Shown here one piece after another: positions 1-8,660 of a stretch of DNA of 64,000 nt. The translations under genes were made by a program, and so were the position numbers. Under the pieces are notes generated by a model, which searched no databases, was not told the origin of the DNA, and saw only the letters and a program-made list of their open reading frames with translations. The stretch comes from Nocardia aurantiaca (lineage in GTDB: Bacteria > Actinomycetota > Actinomycetes > Mycobacteriales > Mycobacteriaceae), in NCBI RefSeq assembly GCF_009708175.1, contig NZ_WMBB01000021.1:1-64000 (forward strand). Reading direction: 5' to 3'. Numbering within the stretch: position 1 is the stretch's first letter; every line of letters begins with the position of its first letter.

Positions 1-4
1 TAGA

Positions 5-124
5 GTTACGGCGGCTATAGCGGTGGGGAAACGCCCGGTCCCATTCCGAACCCGGAAGCTAAGGCCACCTGCGCCGATGGTACTGCACTCGACAGGGTGT
101 GGGAGAGTAGGACACCGCCGGAAC
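5..124 (+). rRNA. rrf: 5S ribosomal RNA
   Basis: The sequence reads as a bacterial 5S rRNA of about 118-120 bases. It has the conserved core CCCATTCCGAACCCGGAAGC near 40-60, the GGGAGAGTAGGACACCGCCGG-type 3' half, and ends GTTACGGCGG and CCGCCGGAAC that pair to close helix I. It lies at the left edge, so the 16S and 23S genes of the same operon should lie just outside the window. The ends are set by helix I pairing and may be off by one or two bases. Confidence 0.95.
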
Positions 125-134
125 ATCCTTCGCG

Positions 135-161
135 AAAGGGGACCCATACCGGGTCCCCTTT
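135..161 (+). terminator. rRNA operon terminator
   Basis: A perfect 11-bp stem (AAAGGGGACCC with GGGTCCCCTTT) around the loop ATACC starts 10 bases after the 5S gene. A short T-containing tail follows, as expected for the end of an rrn transcript. Confidence 0.85.
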
Positions 162-334
162 CCGCGTTTTACCCACAAGGGTCCGGGCGCAATACGGCGG
201 GAAGGTACGCCGACACGTTGACGCTTACGGGGCGTGATTGAATTTGGGTAGGTGTGGATCGCCCACCGACCCTCCTCACGCGCTCCAGCGCCGTGGCCGG
301 GTACCGCAGGCTACAAGAACAGAGAGGGATCACC

Positions 335-2284
335 GTGGCGGAGCAGAACGACGGTCGCAAACCCTTCCGCCGCAACACCGGTGGAACCGGACAGAGCGGC
401 TACGACCGGCGCGACGAAGGCGAACGCCGCGACCAGAGTCGGTCGTCCGGCGGACCACGTCGCGAGCGCGACGGTGGCCGTGAGGGCGGCTTCACCCGCG
501 GCGGGGGCGGTGGGTTCAATCGGGGTCGCGACAACGAGCGTGGCGGCTGGAACCGTTCCGAAGGTGACCGCGGTCGCGGCGGCTATCGGGGCGAGAGCGG
601 CCGCGGTGGATTCGATCGTGACGGCAGCCGGGGTGGCTACAACCGCGAGGGCGGTTTCGATCGTGCCGATCGCGACGGTGGTGTCAACCGTGGTAGTGAC
701 CGTCGTGAGGGCGGTTTCCACCGCGGTGAGCGCCGTGAGGGTGGTTTCGATCGCGGTGGTGAGCGTCGTGAGGGTGGCTTCCAACGCGGTGAGCGTCGTG
801 AGGGTGGTTTCGATCGCGGTCAGCGTCGTGAAGGCGGTTTCAACCGTGGCGGTGAGCGTCGTGAAGGTGGCTTCAACCGTGGCGGTGAGCGCCGTGAAGG
901 TGGCTTCAACCGTGGCGGTGAGCGCCGTGAAGGTGGCTTCAACCGTGGCGGTGAGCGTCGTGAAGGTGGCTTGAACCGTGGCGGTGACCGTCGGGAGGGC
1001 GGTTTCGACCGCGGTGAGCGTCGTGAAGGCGGTTTCAACCGTGGCGGTGACCGTCGGGAGGGCGGTTTCGACCGCGGTGACCGTCGGGAGGGCGGTTTCG
1101 ACCGCGGTGAGCGTCGTGAAGGCGGTTTCAACCGTGGCGGTGGGCGCCGGGAGGGCGGTTTCGACCGGGGCGGTGAGCATCGGGGTGGCGGACGCGGATT
1201 CGGCCGGGACCGTGGTGACCGCGAGGAGCGGAAGGGTTTCGCGCGCAACGGGTCCGAGGACGCGCGCCGGGAGATTTCCGCTGAGGACAAGGATTTCGAG
1301 CAGGCCGGGAACGGTGCGGGCGAGCGGTCGTTCGACGGCGGGCAGGAGCGTCGCCGGGGCGGCGAGGGCGCACGGGTCAGCGGCGGCCGGCCGGGGGAGC
1401 GGCGTTCGGGTCGTCCCGATGAGCCGAACCTGCCGGACGAGGTGCAGGCCTCCGATCTCGAGCCGGCGGTGCGGCGCGATCTGCTGAGCCTGGACAAGGG
1501 CAATGCCGAGGCGGTGGCCCGGCACCTGGTGATGGTGGCGCAGCTGCTGGACGAGGATCCCGAGCTGGCGCTGGCGCATGCGCGGGCGGCGCGGCAGCGC
1601 GCCGGGCGCATCGCGGTGGTGCGCGAGACCGCCGGTGTCGCGGCCTATCACGCGGGTGAGTGGGCCGAGGCGCTGTCGGAGCTGCGCACCGCGCGCCGCA
1701 TGTCGGGCGGTGCGGGTCTGCTGGCCGTCATGGCGGACTGCGAACGCGGTCTGGGTCGTCCCGAGCGCGCCATCGAGCTGGGTCGTAGTGACGAGGCCCG
1801 CGCCCTGCAGGGCGACGAGGCCAGCGAGCTGCGCATCGTGGTCGCCGGCGCGCGAATGGATCTGGGCCAGTACGACCAGGCCGTGGTCACCTTGCAGACC
1901 GCCGAGCTGGACCCGGCGCGCACCGGTTCGGCCGCGGCGCGCTTGTTCTACGCTTACGCGGAGGCCCTGTTGGCCGCTGGTCGTGAGGAGGACGCGCTGA
2001 CCTGGTTCATGAACGCCGCCTCCGCAGACCTGGACGGTGAGACCGATGCCGAGGACCGTGCCGCCGAACTCTCCGGCGAAGGTGACGACGGCGTGGACTG
2101 GACCGCGGCTTTCGATGACGACGACGATGACGATGACGATGACGGTGACAACGAGGACGAGGACGAGGCGGATTCCGCTGGGGCGGAGGATGATTCCGCC
2201 GCCGAGGCGTCCGAGCAGCCCGCGGGCAGTGCCGAAAGGTCCGCAAGCAGTGGCGAGAAGTCCGCGGACAGCACCGAGAACTGA
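335..2284 (+). CDS. TPR-like protein with RG-rich repeat N-terminus and acidic tail
   Basis: This is a 649-residue protein in three parts. Residues 1 to about 330 are low-complexity Arg/Gly/Glu/Asp sequence, including about 15 near-identical units of the RREGGF(N/D)RGG type. Residues about 370-580 are Ala/Leu-rich helical repeats of TPR character. Residues about 590-649 are very acidic, including ten Asp in a row. The position matches the TPR protein that precedes the HAD phosphatase in mycobacteria, which lacks such an N-terminus. I chose GTG at 335 because AGAGAGGG lies about 7 bases upstream; the in-frame ATG at 254 has no ribosome-binding site. RGG-type tails in other proteins bind RNA or drive condensation, so an RNA- or ribosome-linked role is an inference. 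The function is unknown. Confidence 0.85.
   Translation: MAEQNDGRKPFRRNTGGTGQSGYDRRDEGERRDQSRSSGGPRRERDGGREGGFTRGGGGGFNRGRDNERGGWNRSEGDRGRGGYRGESGRGGFDRDGSRGGYNREGGFDRADRDGGVNRGSDRREGGFHRGERREGGFDRGGERREGGFQRGERREGGFDRGQRREGGFNRGGERREGGFNRGGERREGGFNRGGERREGGFNRGGERREGGLNRGGDRREGGFDRGERREGGFNRGGDRREGGFDRGDRREGGFDRGERREGGFNRGGGRREGGFDRGGEHRGGGRGFGRDRGDREERKGFARNGSEDARREISAEDKDFEQAGNGAGERSFDGGQERRRGGEGARVSGGRPGERRSGRPDEPNLPDEVQASDLEPAVRRDLLSLDKGNAEAVARHLVMVAQLLDEDPELALAHARAARQRAGRIAVVRETAGVAAYHAGEWAEALSELRTARRMSGGAGLLAVMADCERGLGRPERAIELGRSDEARALQGDEASELRIVVAGARMDLGQYDQAVVTLQTAELDPARTGSAAARLFYAYAEALLAAGREEDALTWFMNAASADLDGETDAEDRAAELSGEGDDGVDWTAAFDDDDDDDDDDGDNEDEDEADSAGAEDDSAAEASEQPAGSAERSASSGEKSADSTEN
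698..1172 (+). repeat. Coding tandem repeat, 30-33 bp units (RREGGF-type)
   Basis: About 15 in-frame units encode (E/D)RREGGF(N/D/H/Q)RG with one or two glycines. Four or five central units (about 835-985) are almost identical at DNA level (CGTGAAGGTGGCTTCAACCG), which suggests recent expansion. One unit near 970 has Leu (TTG) in place of Phe. Length variation between strains is likely. Confidence 0.95.
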
Positions 2285-2301
2285 GGACCGGCAAATGATT
2301 T

Positions 2302-2346
2302 CGACCGTGCGGCCGCGCAATAGCGCAGCCGCACGGTCGTTTTGTT
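2302..2346 (+). terminator. Intrinsic terminator after the TPR-like gene
   Basis: A 12-bp perfect stem (CGACCGTGCGGC with GCCGCACGGTCG) is followed by TTTTGTTT, a clear rho-independent terminator. The next gene should therefore have its own promoter or depend on read-through. Confidence 0.85.
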
Positions 2347-2376
2347 TCTGTGAAGAGTGACGAGAGGGACGCCGTA

Positions 2377-3279
2377 ATGCGACTGCGGGACCGGTTCGAG
2401 GCATTGCTGTTGGATCTGGACGGGACGCTGTTCCGCGGCCATGAGCCGATTCCGGGTGCGTCGGAAGCACTTTCGACGGGTCGCACTGGGCAGCGCCTGA
2501 TGTATGTCACCAATAACGCGAGCCGCTCGGCCGACGCGGTGGCATTGCACCTGCGGGACCTGGGCTTCGATGCCCATGAGGACGAGGTGGTGACCAGCGC
2601 GCAGGCGGCCGCGCGACTGCTGGCGCAGCGGATCGCGCCCGGCTCCACCGTGCTCATCGTCGGCACCGACGACCTGGTGGCCGAGGTGGAGAACGTCGGT
2701 CTGCAAGCGATCCGCCGGTTCGATGGCGTCGTGCCGAGCGCGGTGGTGCAGGGCCATTCGATGCACACCGCCTGGGCGGATCTGGCCGAGGCCGCCTACG
2801 CGCTGCGCTCGGGCGCGCTGTGGGTGGCCGCGAACACCGATGCCACGTTGCCCACCGAGCGCGGCCTGGCCCCCGGCAACGGCTCGATGGTCGCGGCGCT
2901 GCGGCAGGCGTCGGGCCTGGAGCCGATCGTGGCGGGCAAACCATACGCGCCGCTGATGGAGGACGCGCTCGAGCGCGCGGGAACCCGCGACGCGCTGGTG
3001 GTCGGCGACCGCCTCGATACGGATATCGATGGTGCCGGCGCGGCGGGACTCGAGTCGCTCATGGTGCTCACCGGTGTGAGCACCCTCGAAGATCTGCGCG
3101 ACCAGCCGGCCGACCGCATGCCCACCTATATCGCCGAATCCCTTGATGCCCTGAACCATCCGGTCGCCGACCTCGACCCGGTCGTGCCCGGCGGCGGAGA
3201 CATCGCCAAGGAGATCGCCGACCGCCTGCGTGCGGCCTCGGGCCGTGCGATCGCCGTCACGTCGCTTCCGGTCCGATAG
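2377..3279 (+). CDS. HAD superfamily phosphatase (NagD/HAD-IIA type)
   Basis: A 300-residue HAD-IIA hydrolase. Motif I is LLLDLDGTLFRG, with nucleophile Asp13 and acid Asp15. Motif II is VTNNAS near residue 45, and motif IV VVGDRLDTDI near 210 binds Mg2+. The C2 cap lies between motifs II and III. Relatives dephosphorylate small phosphates such as phosphoglycolate or sugar phosphates; the substrate here cannot be told. ATG at 2377 is preferred over GTG at 2350 because GAGAGGG lies 8 bases ahead of it. The conserved neighbour order (TPR protein, HAD, small protein, tlyA) matches Mycobacterium. Confidence 0.9.
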   Translation: MRLRDRFEALLLDLDGTLFRGHEPIPGASEALSTGRTGQRLMYVTNNASRSADAVALHLRDLGFDAHEDEVVTSAQAAARLLAQRIAPGSTVLIVGTDDLVAEVENVGLQAIRRFDGVVPSAVVQGHSMHTAWADLAEAAYALRSGALWVAANTDATLPTERGLAPGNGSMVAALRQASGLEPIVAGKPYAPLMEDALERAGTRDALVVGDRLDTDIDGAGAAGLESLMVLTGVSTLEDLRDQPADRMPTYIAESLDALNHPVADLDPVVPGGGDIAKEIADRLRAASGRAIAVTSLPVR

Positions 3280-3305
3280 CCATTACTCGGCCGGAGTATC
3301 AAGTC

Positions 3306-3764
3306 TCACACCGGTTTTAGAACGAGTGCGAGCGGAGTGGGGGCGAAGGGGCCGTCGCTGGTGATCTGCCGGTGCAGGTCGTAGAGCGGGTCCCGGTATT
3401 CGCCGCCGGTGAACCCGGGACCGGTCAGATCACCTTGCGCAGGAAGTAGACGACGGCCGCGATGTCGGTGAATTCCGCCCGAAGCCGTTCCGGCCGCGCC
3501 CGCATGGTCTCCGGTCCAGCGGCGGGTGCCTCGGCTTGCGGATCGCGTACGGCGCGGGACTCCGGCTGCGGCCCGAGGAACACATCGGGCACGCTGGTCG
3601 GTCCGACATGCTCCGCGAAGTAGCTGCCGCCGGGTTCCGGCACCCGCGTGATCTCGGTCCACCGCACCATGGCGGGATGACGGCTGGTGACGAGGTCGAA
3701 GGCCGCATCGGGGGAGCGGCGACTCGTCCGGATCGACGATCAGTTTCTCGAAGTCGTCGTCCAT
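3306..3764 (-). pseudogene. Decayed SAM-dependent methyltransferase
   Basis: Three minus-strand reading frames read in turn like one class I methyltransferase. The first gives MDDDFEKLIVDPDESP, the second ITRVPEPGGSYFAEHVGP through to VVYFLRKVI, and the third FTGGEYRDPLYDLHRQI. At least two frameshifts are needed, one near 3715 and one near 3425. The N-terminal AdoMet-binding GxGxG segment is absent, so the remnant is also 5'-truncated. The product is almost certainly not functional. It sits between the HAD gene and the small gene at 3915, where mycobacteria have nothing comparable, so it is probably a past insertion. Confidence 0.75.
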
Positions 3765-3914
3765 GTGCCCCGTGTTGTCAGCAGCCGGCAATGGCCTTTC
3801 CGTATCGTGCGCAGGGACCCCGGCCGAGCCGCGCGGACCCGGCCGGTCCGTGCCGTGATGGATGCGGCGGTGTACGTGTGTTCGAATGCGAGTTCGGGTA
3901 GCGTTGTCGCCACG

Positions 3915-4205
3915 ATGACTATGCCCACGCCTCGCCCGCAGTTCCCCGCGCCGGGTCCCCGTCCTGGGGCGCCGTTGCCCGGGCAGCATCTGCCGGGCGC
4001 GAATCAGGAGTTCGCCGACCCCCAGCGGGTCAAGGCGGAGGTGGACGCGCTGCTCGCCGAATTGTCGTCGGGAGCGCCCAATCCGGGCTGGCCGGGTGCG
4101 CCGAGCATGAACTCCGAGGGCACCGATATCGTGCGGCGGGCCAAGATTCTCGAGCAGGCGCACGAGGTGCTGGTGCAGGCTCTGGCCACGGTGGACAAGA
4201 TCTGA
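3915..4205 (+). CDS. Small conserved protein upstream of tlyA
   Basis: A 96-residue protein with a Pro/Gly-rich N-terminal third (residues 1-35) and a C-terminal half of predicted helix ending ILEQAHEVLVQALATVDKI. It occupies the place of the small hypothetical gene between the HAD gene and tlyA in mycobacteria. Its stop is one base before the tlyA start, so the two are probably co-translated. The function is unknown. ATG at 3915 was chosen because upstream sequence in the frame overlaps the methyltransferase remnant and looks non-coding. ATG at 3921 is an alternative. Confidence 0.7.
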   Translation: MTMPTPRPQFPAPGPRPGAPLPGQHLPGANQEFADPQRVKAEVDALLAELSSGAPNPGWPGAPSMNSEGTDIVRRAKILEQAHEVLVQALATVDKI

Positions 4206-4206
4206 A

Positions 4207-5073
4207 GTGGCCAGACGCGCGCGGGTGGACGCGGAACTGGTTCGCCGCGGATTGGCGCGGTCGCGGGAGCACGCGGTCGAGCTGATCACTGCGGGCCGCG
4301 TCCTGATCAATGGATCGGTTGCCACCAAACCGGCGACCGGAGTCGAGGCCGGCACCCCATTGCTGGTGCGCGACGAGCCCGACGAGGTGCAGTGGGCCTC
4401 GCGCGGCGCGCACAAACTGCTGGGCGCGCTGGAGGCGTTCGAACCGCAGGGCGTGTCGGTGGAGGGCAAGCGCTGCCTGGACGCGGGCGCGTCCACCGGC
4501 GGCTTCACCGATGTGCTGCTCTCGCGTGGCGCGAAGGAGGTGGTGGCCGCCGATGTCGGGTACGGGCAGCTCATCTGGCGGCTGCAGAACGATGACCGCG
4601 TCCACGTGCACGACCGCACCAATGTGCGACAGTTGACGCCCGAACTCATCGGCGGCACGGTCGAATTGGTCGTCGCCGACCTGTCCTTCATCTCCCTCGG
4701 CCTGGTGCTGCCCGCGCTGGCCGCCTGCTGCGCGCCGGGCGCGGATCTGCTTCCCATGGTGAAACCGCAGTTCGAGGTGGGCAAGGACCGCGTGGGATCC
4801 GGTGGCGTGGTGCGTGATCCGGCCCTGCGTGCCGAGGTGGTGCGCGAAGTGGCCGCCGCGGCAGCGAAACTCGGCCTGCGCACCCATGGCGTGACCGCCA
4901 GCCCGCTGCCCGGTCCGTCCGGGAATGTCGAGTATTTCCTCTGGTTGCGCAAGGAGTCCGAGCCAGTGGACACCGGCGACGGCGCGGACGTCGGTGGGGG
5001 CGCATACGATGCTGACGAGGCGGCGCGTGTGGCGGCGCTGATCGAGCGTGCGGTGCAGGAGGGTCCACAGTGA
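4207..5073 (+). CDS. tlyA: 16S/23S rRNA 2'-O-methyltransferase TlyA
   Basis: A 288-residue TlyA-type rRNA ribose methyltransferase. Residues 1-60 form an S4 RNA-binding domain (RARVDAELVRRGLARSREHA). Residues about 65-260 are an FtsJ-like fold with the AdoMet motif CLDAGASTGGFTDVLL at 90-105. The probable catalytic set is Lys70 (RGAHK), the Asp of ADLSF, Lys186 (MVKPQFE) and the Glu of GNVEYF. In mycobacteria the enzyme methylates C1409 of 16S and C1920 of 23S rRNA, and its loss gives capreomycin resistance. The GTG start follows the preceding stop by one base, and the end overlaps nadK by 4 bases (GTGA). Confidence 0.95.
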   Translation: MARRARVDAELVRRGLARSREHAVELITAGRVLINGSVATKPATGVEAGTPLLVRDEPDEVQWASRGAHKLLGALEAFEPQGVSVEGKRCLDAGASTGGFTDVLLSRGAKEVVAADVGYGQLIWRLQNDDRVHVHDRTNVRQLTPELIGGTVELVVADLSFISLGLVLPALAACCAPGADLLPMVKPQFEVGKDRVGSGGVVRDPALRAEVVREVAAAAAKLGLRTHGVTASPLPGPSGNVEYFLWLRKESEPVDTGDGADVGGGAYDADEAARVAALIERAVQEGPQ

Positions 5074-6128
5074 ACGCGGCTAGCCCGGCCAGAGAAATTC
5101 TGCTGGTCGCGCATCCCGGACGGCCGGAGATCACCGATACCGCGCACCGCGTGGCGAAGATCCTGTGCGGCGCCGGGATCGGGCTGCGAGTCCTCGAGGA
5201 CGAGGCGTACAGCACTCGCTTCGATGTCGACGACGAGGGCCATACCGACGGCTACCCGGCGCGGGTGATGGAACACAACCTGGACGCCGCGGTCGGTGCC
5301 GAGATGGTGCTGGCCCTCGGCGGCGACGGCACTTTCCTGCGCGCGGCGGAACTCGCCCGCAGTGCCTCGGTGCCGGTGCTCGGAATCAATCTGGGCCGCA
5401 TCGGTTTTCTCACCGAGGCCGAGGCCGAGAATCTGGACGAGGCGCTGTCTCAGGTGGTGCGCCGCGATTACACCGTCGAGGAGCGGATGACCATCGATGT
5501 CACCGTGCGCGTCGACGATGTGGTGGTGGAGCGCGGCTGGGCTTTGAACGAGGCCAGCATCGAGAACGCGGCGCGCATGGGCGTGCTGGAGGTGGTCCTC
5601 GAAGTGGACGGCCGGCCGGTATCGGCCTTCGGCTGCGACGGTGTGCTGATCGCCACGCCGACCGGGTCCACCGCTTATGCCTTCTCGGCGGGTGGGCCGG
5701 TGGTGTGGCCGGAACTCGAAGCGCTGCTGGTCATTCCGTCCAATGCCCATGCCCTGTTCGCGCGGCCCCTGGTGACCAGCCCGGAGTCGCGGATCGCGGT
5801 GGAAACCGTTGCGACGGGTCATGATGCGATAGTTTTCCTCGACGGCCGACGCACCCTCGCATTGCCGCGGGGCGGCCGGGTCGAAGCGGTCCGCGGGACC
5901 GAACCGGTGCGGTGGGTTCGGCTCGATTCCGCGCCGTTCGCCGACCGGATGGTGCGCAAATTCCAGTTGCCCGTGACAGGCTGGCGAGGCCGCCCGTCTG
6001 CGCGGTCGGACGCGGAGGCGTCGCTCCGCCACTCCACGCTTGCTCGCGTAACTACGGAGCGCCCGAGCGCAGGCGAGATCGAAGACCGCCGAACGGAGAG
6101 CACGAGTGCTGACAGAGATCAGGATTGA
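5070..6128 (+). CDS. nadK: NAD kinase with C-terminal extension
   Basis: ATP/polyphosphate-dependent NAD kinase, 352 residues, which makes NADP+ in the cytoplasm. The signature LGGDGTFLR is at residues 83-91, followed by GINLGRIGFL, the NEASIE substrate loop and the PTGSTAYAFSAGGPVVWPE motif. The conserved domain ends at about residue 305 (KFQLPVTGWRGR), where the mycobacterial enzyme ends. Here about 47 further polar, Arg/Ser-rich residues run on and overlap the start of recN by 23 bases. The tail looks like read-through into formerly non-coding sequence after loss of the native stop. Catalytic function should be intact. Confidence 0.95.
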   Translation: MNAASPAREILLVAHPGRPEITDTAHRVAKILCGAGIGLRVLEDEAYSTRFDVDDEGHTDGYPARVMEHNLDAAVGAEMVLALGGDGTFLRAAELARSASVPVLGINLGRIGFLTEAEAENLDEALSQVVRRDYTVEERMTIDVTVRVDDVVVERGWALNEASIENAARMGVLEVVLEVDGRPVSAFGCDGVLIATPTGSTAYAFSAGGPVVWPELEALLVIPSNAHALFARPLVTSPESRIAVETVATGHDAIVFLDGRRTLALPRGGRVEAVRGTEPVRWVRLDSAPFADRMVRKFQLPVTGWRGRPSARSDAEASLRHSTLARVTTERPSAGEIEDRRTESTSADRDQD

Positions 6129-7887
6129 CGGGCTGGGCGTAATTTCCACCGCCACCGCACAATTCCACGAGGGTTTGACCGTTTTGACCGGTGAGACCGG
6201 TGCGGGCAAGACGATGGTGGTGACGAGCCTGCACTTGCTCAGCGGCGCCCGCGCCGACGCGGGCCGGGTGCGTCTGGGGGCCTCGCGAGCGGTGGTGGAG
6301 GGCCGTTTCACCGTCGACGAGGTACACGACGGCGCCCTCGCCGAGGTGGAGGAGGTGTTGGAATCCACCGGCGCCGAACGTGATGACGACGGCAGCATCA
6401 TCGCGGTTCGCACCGTCGGCAGCGACGGCCGCTCCCGCGCCCACCTGGGCGGTCGCAGCGTGCCCGCCGCGGTGCTCGCGGACTTCACCACTCCGCTCCT
6501 CACCGTGCACGGACAGAACGACCAGCTCCGGTTGCAGCGGCCCGACCAACAGCTGCACGCGCTGGATCAGTTCGCCTCCGACGCGGTCGCACCGCTGCTG
6601 GCCAAGTATCAGAAGGCTCGAAAGGCCTGGTTGGACAAGCGCAATCAGCTGCTCGAGCGAACCGCGCGTAGCCGGGAACTGGCGCTGGAAGCCGATCATC
6701 TGACGCAGTCGCTGGCCGAAATCGATGCCATCGCACCGGAACCCGGTGAGGACGGCCATCTCATGGCCGAGGTGCGCCGGCTCTCGGATCTGGATTCGCT
6801 GCGCGAGGCCGCCTCCACCGCGCACGACGCGCTGGCCGGTCCGTCCGACTCACCGGGCGAGGAGGCCGGCGCGCTGGATCTGCTGGGCGCCGCTCGCGCC
6901 CGCATCGAATCCTCCGACGATCCGATCCTGACCGCGCTGGCTCCCCGTCTGGGCGAGGCGATTTCGGTGGTCGTAGACCTGACCACCGAGCTCAGCTCCT
7001 ACCTGTCGGACCTGCCGTCGGATCCGGGCGCGTTGGAGTCCATGCTGACCCGTCAGGCCGAGCTGAAGACGCTGACCCGCAAGTACGCGCCGGATATCGA
7101 CGGGGTCATCAAGTGGGCCGACGAGGCGCGCACGCGCCTGGCCTCGCTGGATGTGTCCGAGGAGGCGCTCGCGGCGCTGGCCGCCGAGGTGGAGACCGCG
7201 GCCGAGAAGGTGCGCGAAACCGCGCGCAAGCTGACCGCGGCCCGCAGCAAGGCGGCCGGGAAGCTGGCCTCCGCCGTGAGCACCGAACTGGGCGGTCTCG
7301 CGATGGGTCGTGCCCGGCTCGAGGTCGGGGTCGGACCCGTCCTCGCGGGCGTGGGGGACTCGGCCCCGCTGGTCATCGACGGCAAGGAACTGCACGCCGG
7401 CTCCACCGGTGTGGACGAGGTGGAATTCCGCTTGGCCGCGCATTCCGGCGCGCATCCACTGCCCTTGAGCCGCAGTGCTTCCGGCGGTGAGCTCTCGCGC
7501 ATCATGCTCGCGCTGGAAGTCGTGCTGGCCAGTTCCGAGCACGGCACCACCATGGTCTTCGACGAGGTCGACGCCGGTGTCGGCGGCCGTGCCGCGGTCG
7601 AGATCGGCCGCCGCCTGGCTCGTTTGGCCCGGACCCATCAGGTCATCGTGGTGACCCACCTACCGCAGGTGGCGGCCTTCGCCGACACCCACCTGGTGGT
7701 CGACAAGGTCGACGATGGCAAGGGCGTGAAATCGGGCGTCCGGGCCCTCACCCAGGACGAGCGCGTCGTCGAACTGGCCCGCATGCTCGCCGGTCTCGGT
7801 GACACCGAAACCGGCCGCGCCCACGCCTGGGAACTGCTCACCACCGCTCACGCCGAAAAGGTCGGCGCTGCCGCCTCCGGCGAATAG
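6106..7887 (+). CDS. recN: DNA repair protein RecN
   Basis: A 593-residue SMC-like ATPase of double-strand-break repair. Walker A GETGAGKT is at residues 29-36 after the typical MLTEIRIDGLGVI start. The central about 160-400 residues are coiled coil. The C-terminal half carries the signature SASGGELSRIMLALEVVL and Walker B TMVFDEVDAGVGG, then the conserved THLPQVAAFAD switch. The GTG start lies inside the nadK tail (23-base overlap), so the two are probably translated from one mRNA. Confidence 0.95.
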   Translation: MLTEIRIDGLGVISTATAQFHEGLTVLTGETGAGKTMVVTSLHLLSGARADAGRVRLGASRAVVEGRFTVDEVHDGALAEVEEVLESTGAERDDDGSIIAVRTVGSDGRSRAHLGGRSVPAAVLADFTTPLLTVHGQNDQLRLQRPDQQLHALDQFASDAVAPLLAKYQKARKAWLDKRNQLLERTARSRELALEADHLTQSLAEIDAIAPEPGEDGHLMAEVRRLSDLDSLREAASTAHDALAGPSDSPGEEAGALDLLGAARARIESSDDPILTALAPRLGEAISVVVDLTTELSSYLSDLPSDPGALESMLTRQAELKTLTRKYAPDIDGVIKWADEARTRLASLDVSEEALAALAAEVETAAEKVRETARKLTAARSKAAGKLASAVSTELGGLAMGRARLEVGVGPVLAGVGDSAPLVIDGKELHAGSTGVDEVEFRLAAHSGAHPLPLSRSASGGELSRIMLALEVVLASSEHGTTMVFDEVDAGVGGRAAVEIGRRLARLARTHQVIVVTHLPQVAAFADTHLVVDKVDDGKGVKSGVRALTQDERVVELARMLAGLGDTETGRAHAWELLTTAHAEKVGAAASGE

Positions 7888-7894
7888 CGAGTAC

Positions 7895-7946
7895 CGAGAC
7901 AGCGAACCGGCCGGGCCCTTCGGGGCCCGGCCGGTTCGCTGTCTCG
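7895..7946. terminator. Bidirectional 24-bp hairpin between recN and a SRPBCC gene
   Basis: A perfect 24-bp inverted repeat closes on the tetraloop TTCG. It starts 8 bases after the recN stop and lies between two convergent genes. There is no T-run, as is common for actinobacterial terminators, and the symmetry allows it to serve both strands. Confidence 0.85.
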
Positions 7947-7979
7947 TCGCGCCGAGTCGAAGATGCGCGGCGGCCGGTC

Positions 7980-8399
7980 CTACTTGATCGCCTTGCGCAC
8001 GCTGCCGATGAGGACGTTGGTCAGGGCGCGCAGGCCCGGCTCGAGGATCTGCGCGGGCAGGGGAAGGCTCGGCTCGGACTCCATGGTGTAGACGACCCGG
8101 GTGCCGCCGGGCGCGTCGGAGAAATTGATGGTGCCGACGTGGCGCTTGACCGGGGCGCCCGCGATGACGCGGTAGACCATGCGCTCGTTGGGGACGAGCT
8201 CGGTGGTCTCTTCGGTCAGGCCGACGCCGGCGATACCCAGGTGATACTGCGCGCCGACGCCGGACGGGCTGCCGATACCCGGCTTCTTCAGCGAAATCTG
8301 AATGGGCAGAAAAGGATTGAGGCTGTCGCGCTCGGTGAAGAGCTTGTAGACGACCTCACGCGGGGCGGGGAGAACAGTATCGACTGTGGTGCTGGCCAT
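7980..8399 (-). CDS. SRPBCC (START-like) family protein
   Basis: A 139-residue single-domain protein of the SRPBCC/polyketide cyclase-like fold. It starts with a strand (MASTTVDTVLPAPREVVYKLF), has a central antiparallel sheet (GVGAQYHLGIAG, ERMVYRVIAG, TRVVYTMESEP) and ends with a long helix (LEPGLRALTNVLIGSVRKAI). Members hold small hydrophobic ligands or act as cyclases; no ligand can be inferred. It is convergent with recN and stands alone. Confidence 0.8.
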   Translation of the reverse strand: MASTTVDTVLPAPREVVYKLFTERDSLNPFLPIQISLKKPGIGSPSGVGAQYHLGIAGVGLTEETTELVPNERMVYRVIAGAPVKRHVGTINFSDAPGGTRVVYTMESEPSLPLPAQILEPGLRALTNVLIGSVRKAIK

Positions 8400-8660
8400 G
8401 CCCGGAGCATATCCTTACCGTCCAGTAGGAAGGAAGGCCGATCGGACCGCACCCGCGGTGGGCGTCGGTGACCGCAGCCACTGATTTCGTGCCGACGGGG
8501 GCAACTCACTGGGTTCGCTCGAGATTGGCTCGGTGCCTGACCAAGCGCAGATATGGGGACCGGTTGCGGCTCTTGGCCGTCCGATGAAGTCTCGGAGAGG
8601 CGGGAAAAGTCCGGCGCGCCTACATCCATGGTTCAGACTTTGCGGTAATCATCGATCGTT

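Noticed and set aside
698..1172. CRISPR-like array
   Set aside because: Units are contiguous, without unique spacers, and stay in frame as a protein repeat.
311..2470. A 719-residue Thr-rich minus-strand frame with TxxTTVETA repeats
   Set aside because: The repeats are the reverse complement of the RREGGF coding repeat. There is no ribosome-binding site or recognisable domain.
3306..6503. A 1065-residue open frame opposite tlyA, nadK and recN
   Set aside because: It is antisense to three well-supported genes, Arg/Pro/Ser-rich without domains, and typical of high-GC mirror frames. Only its far 3' end matters, as part of the methyltransferase remnant.
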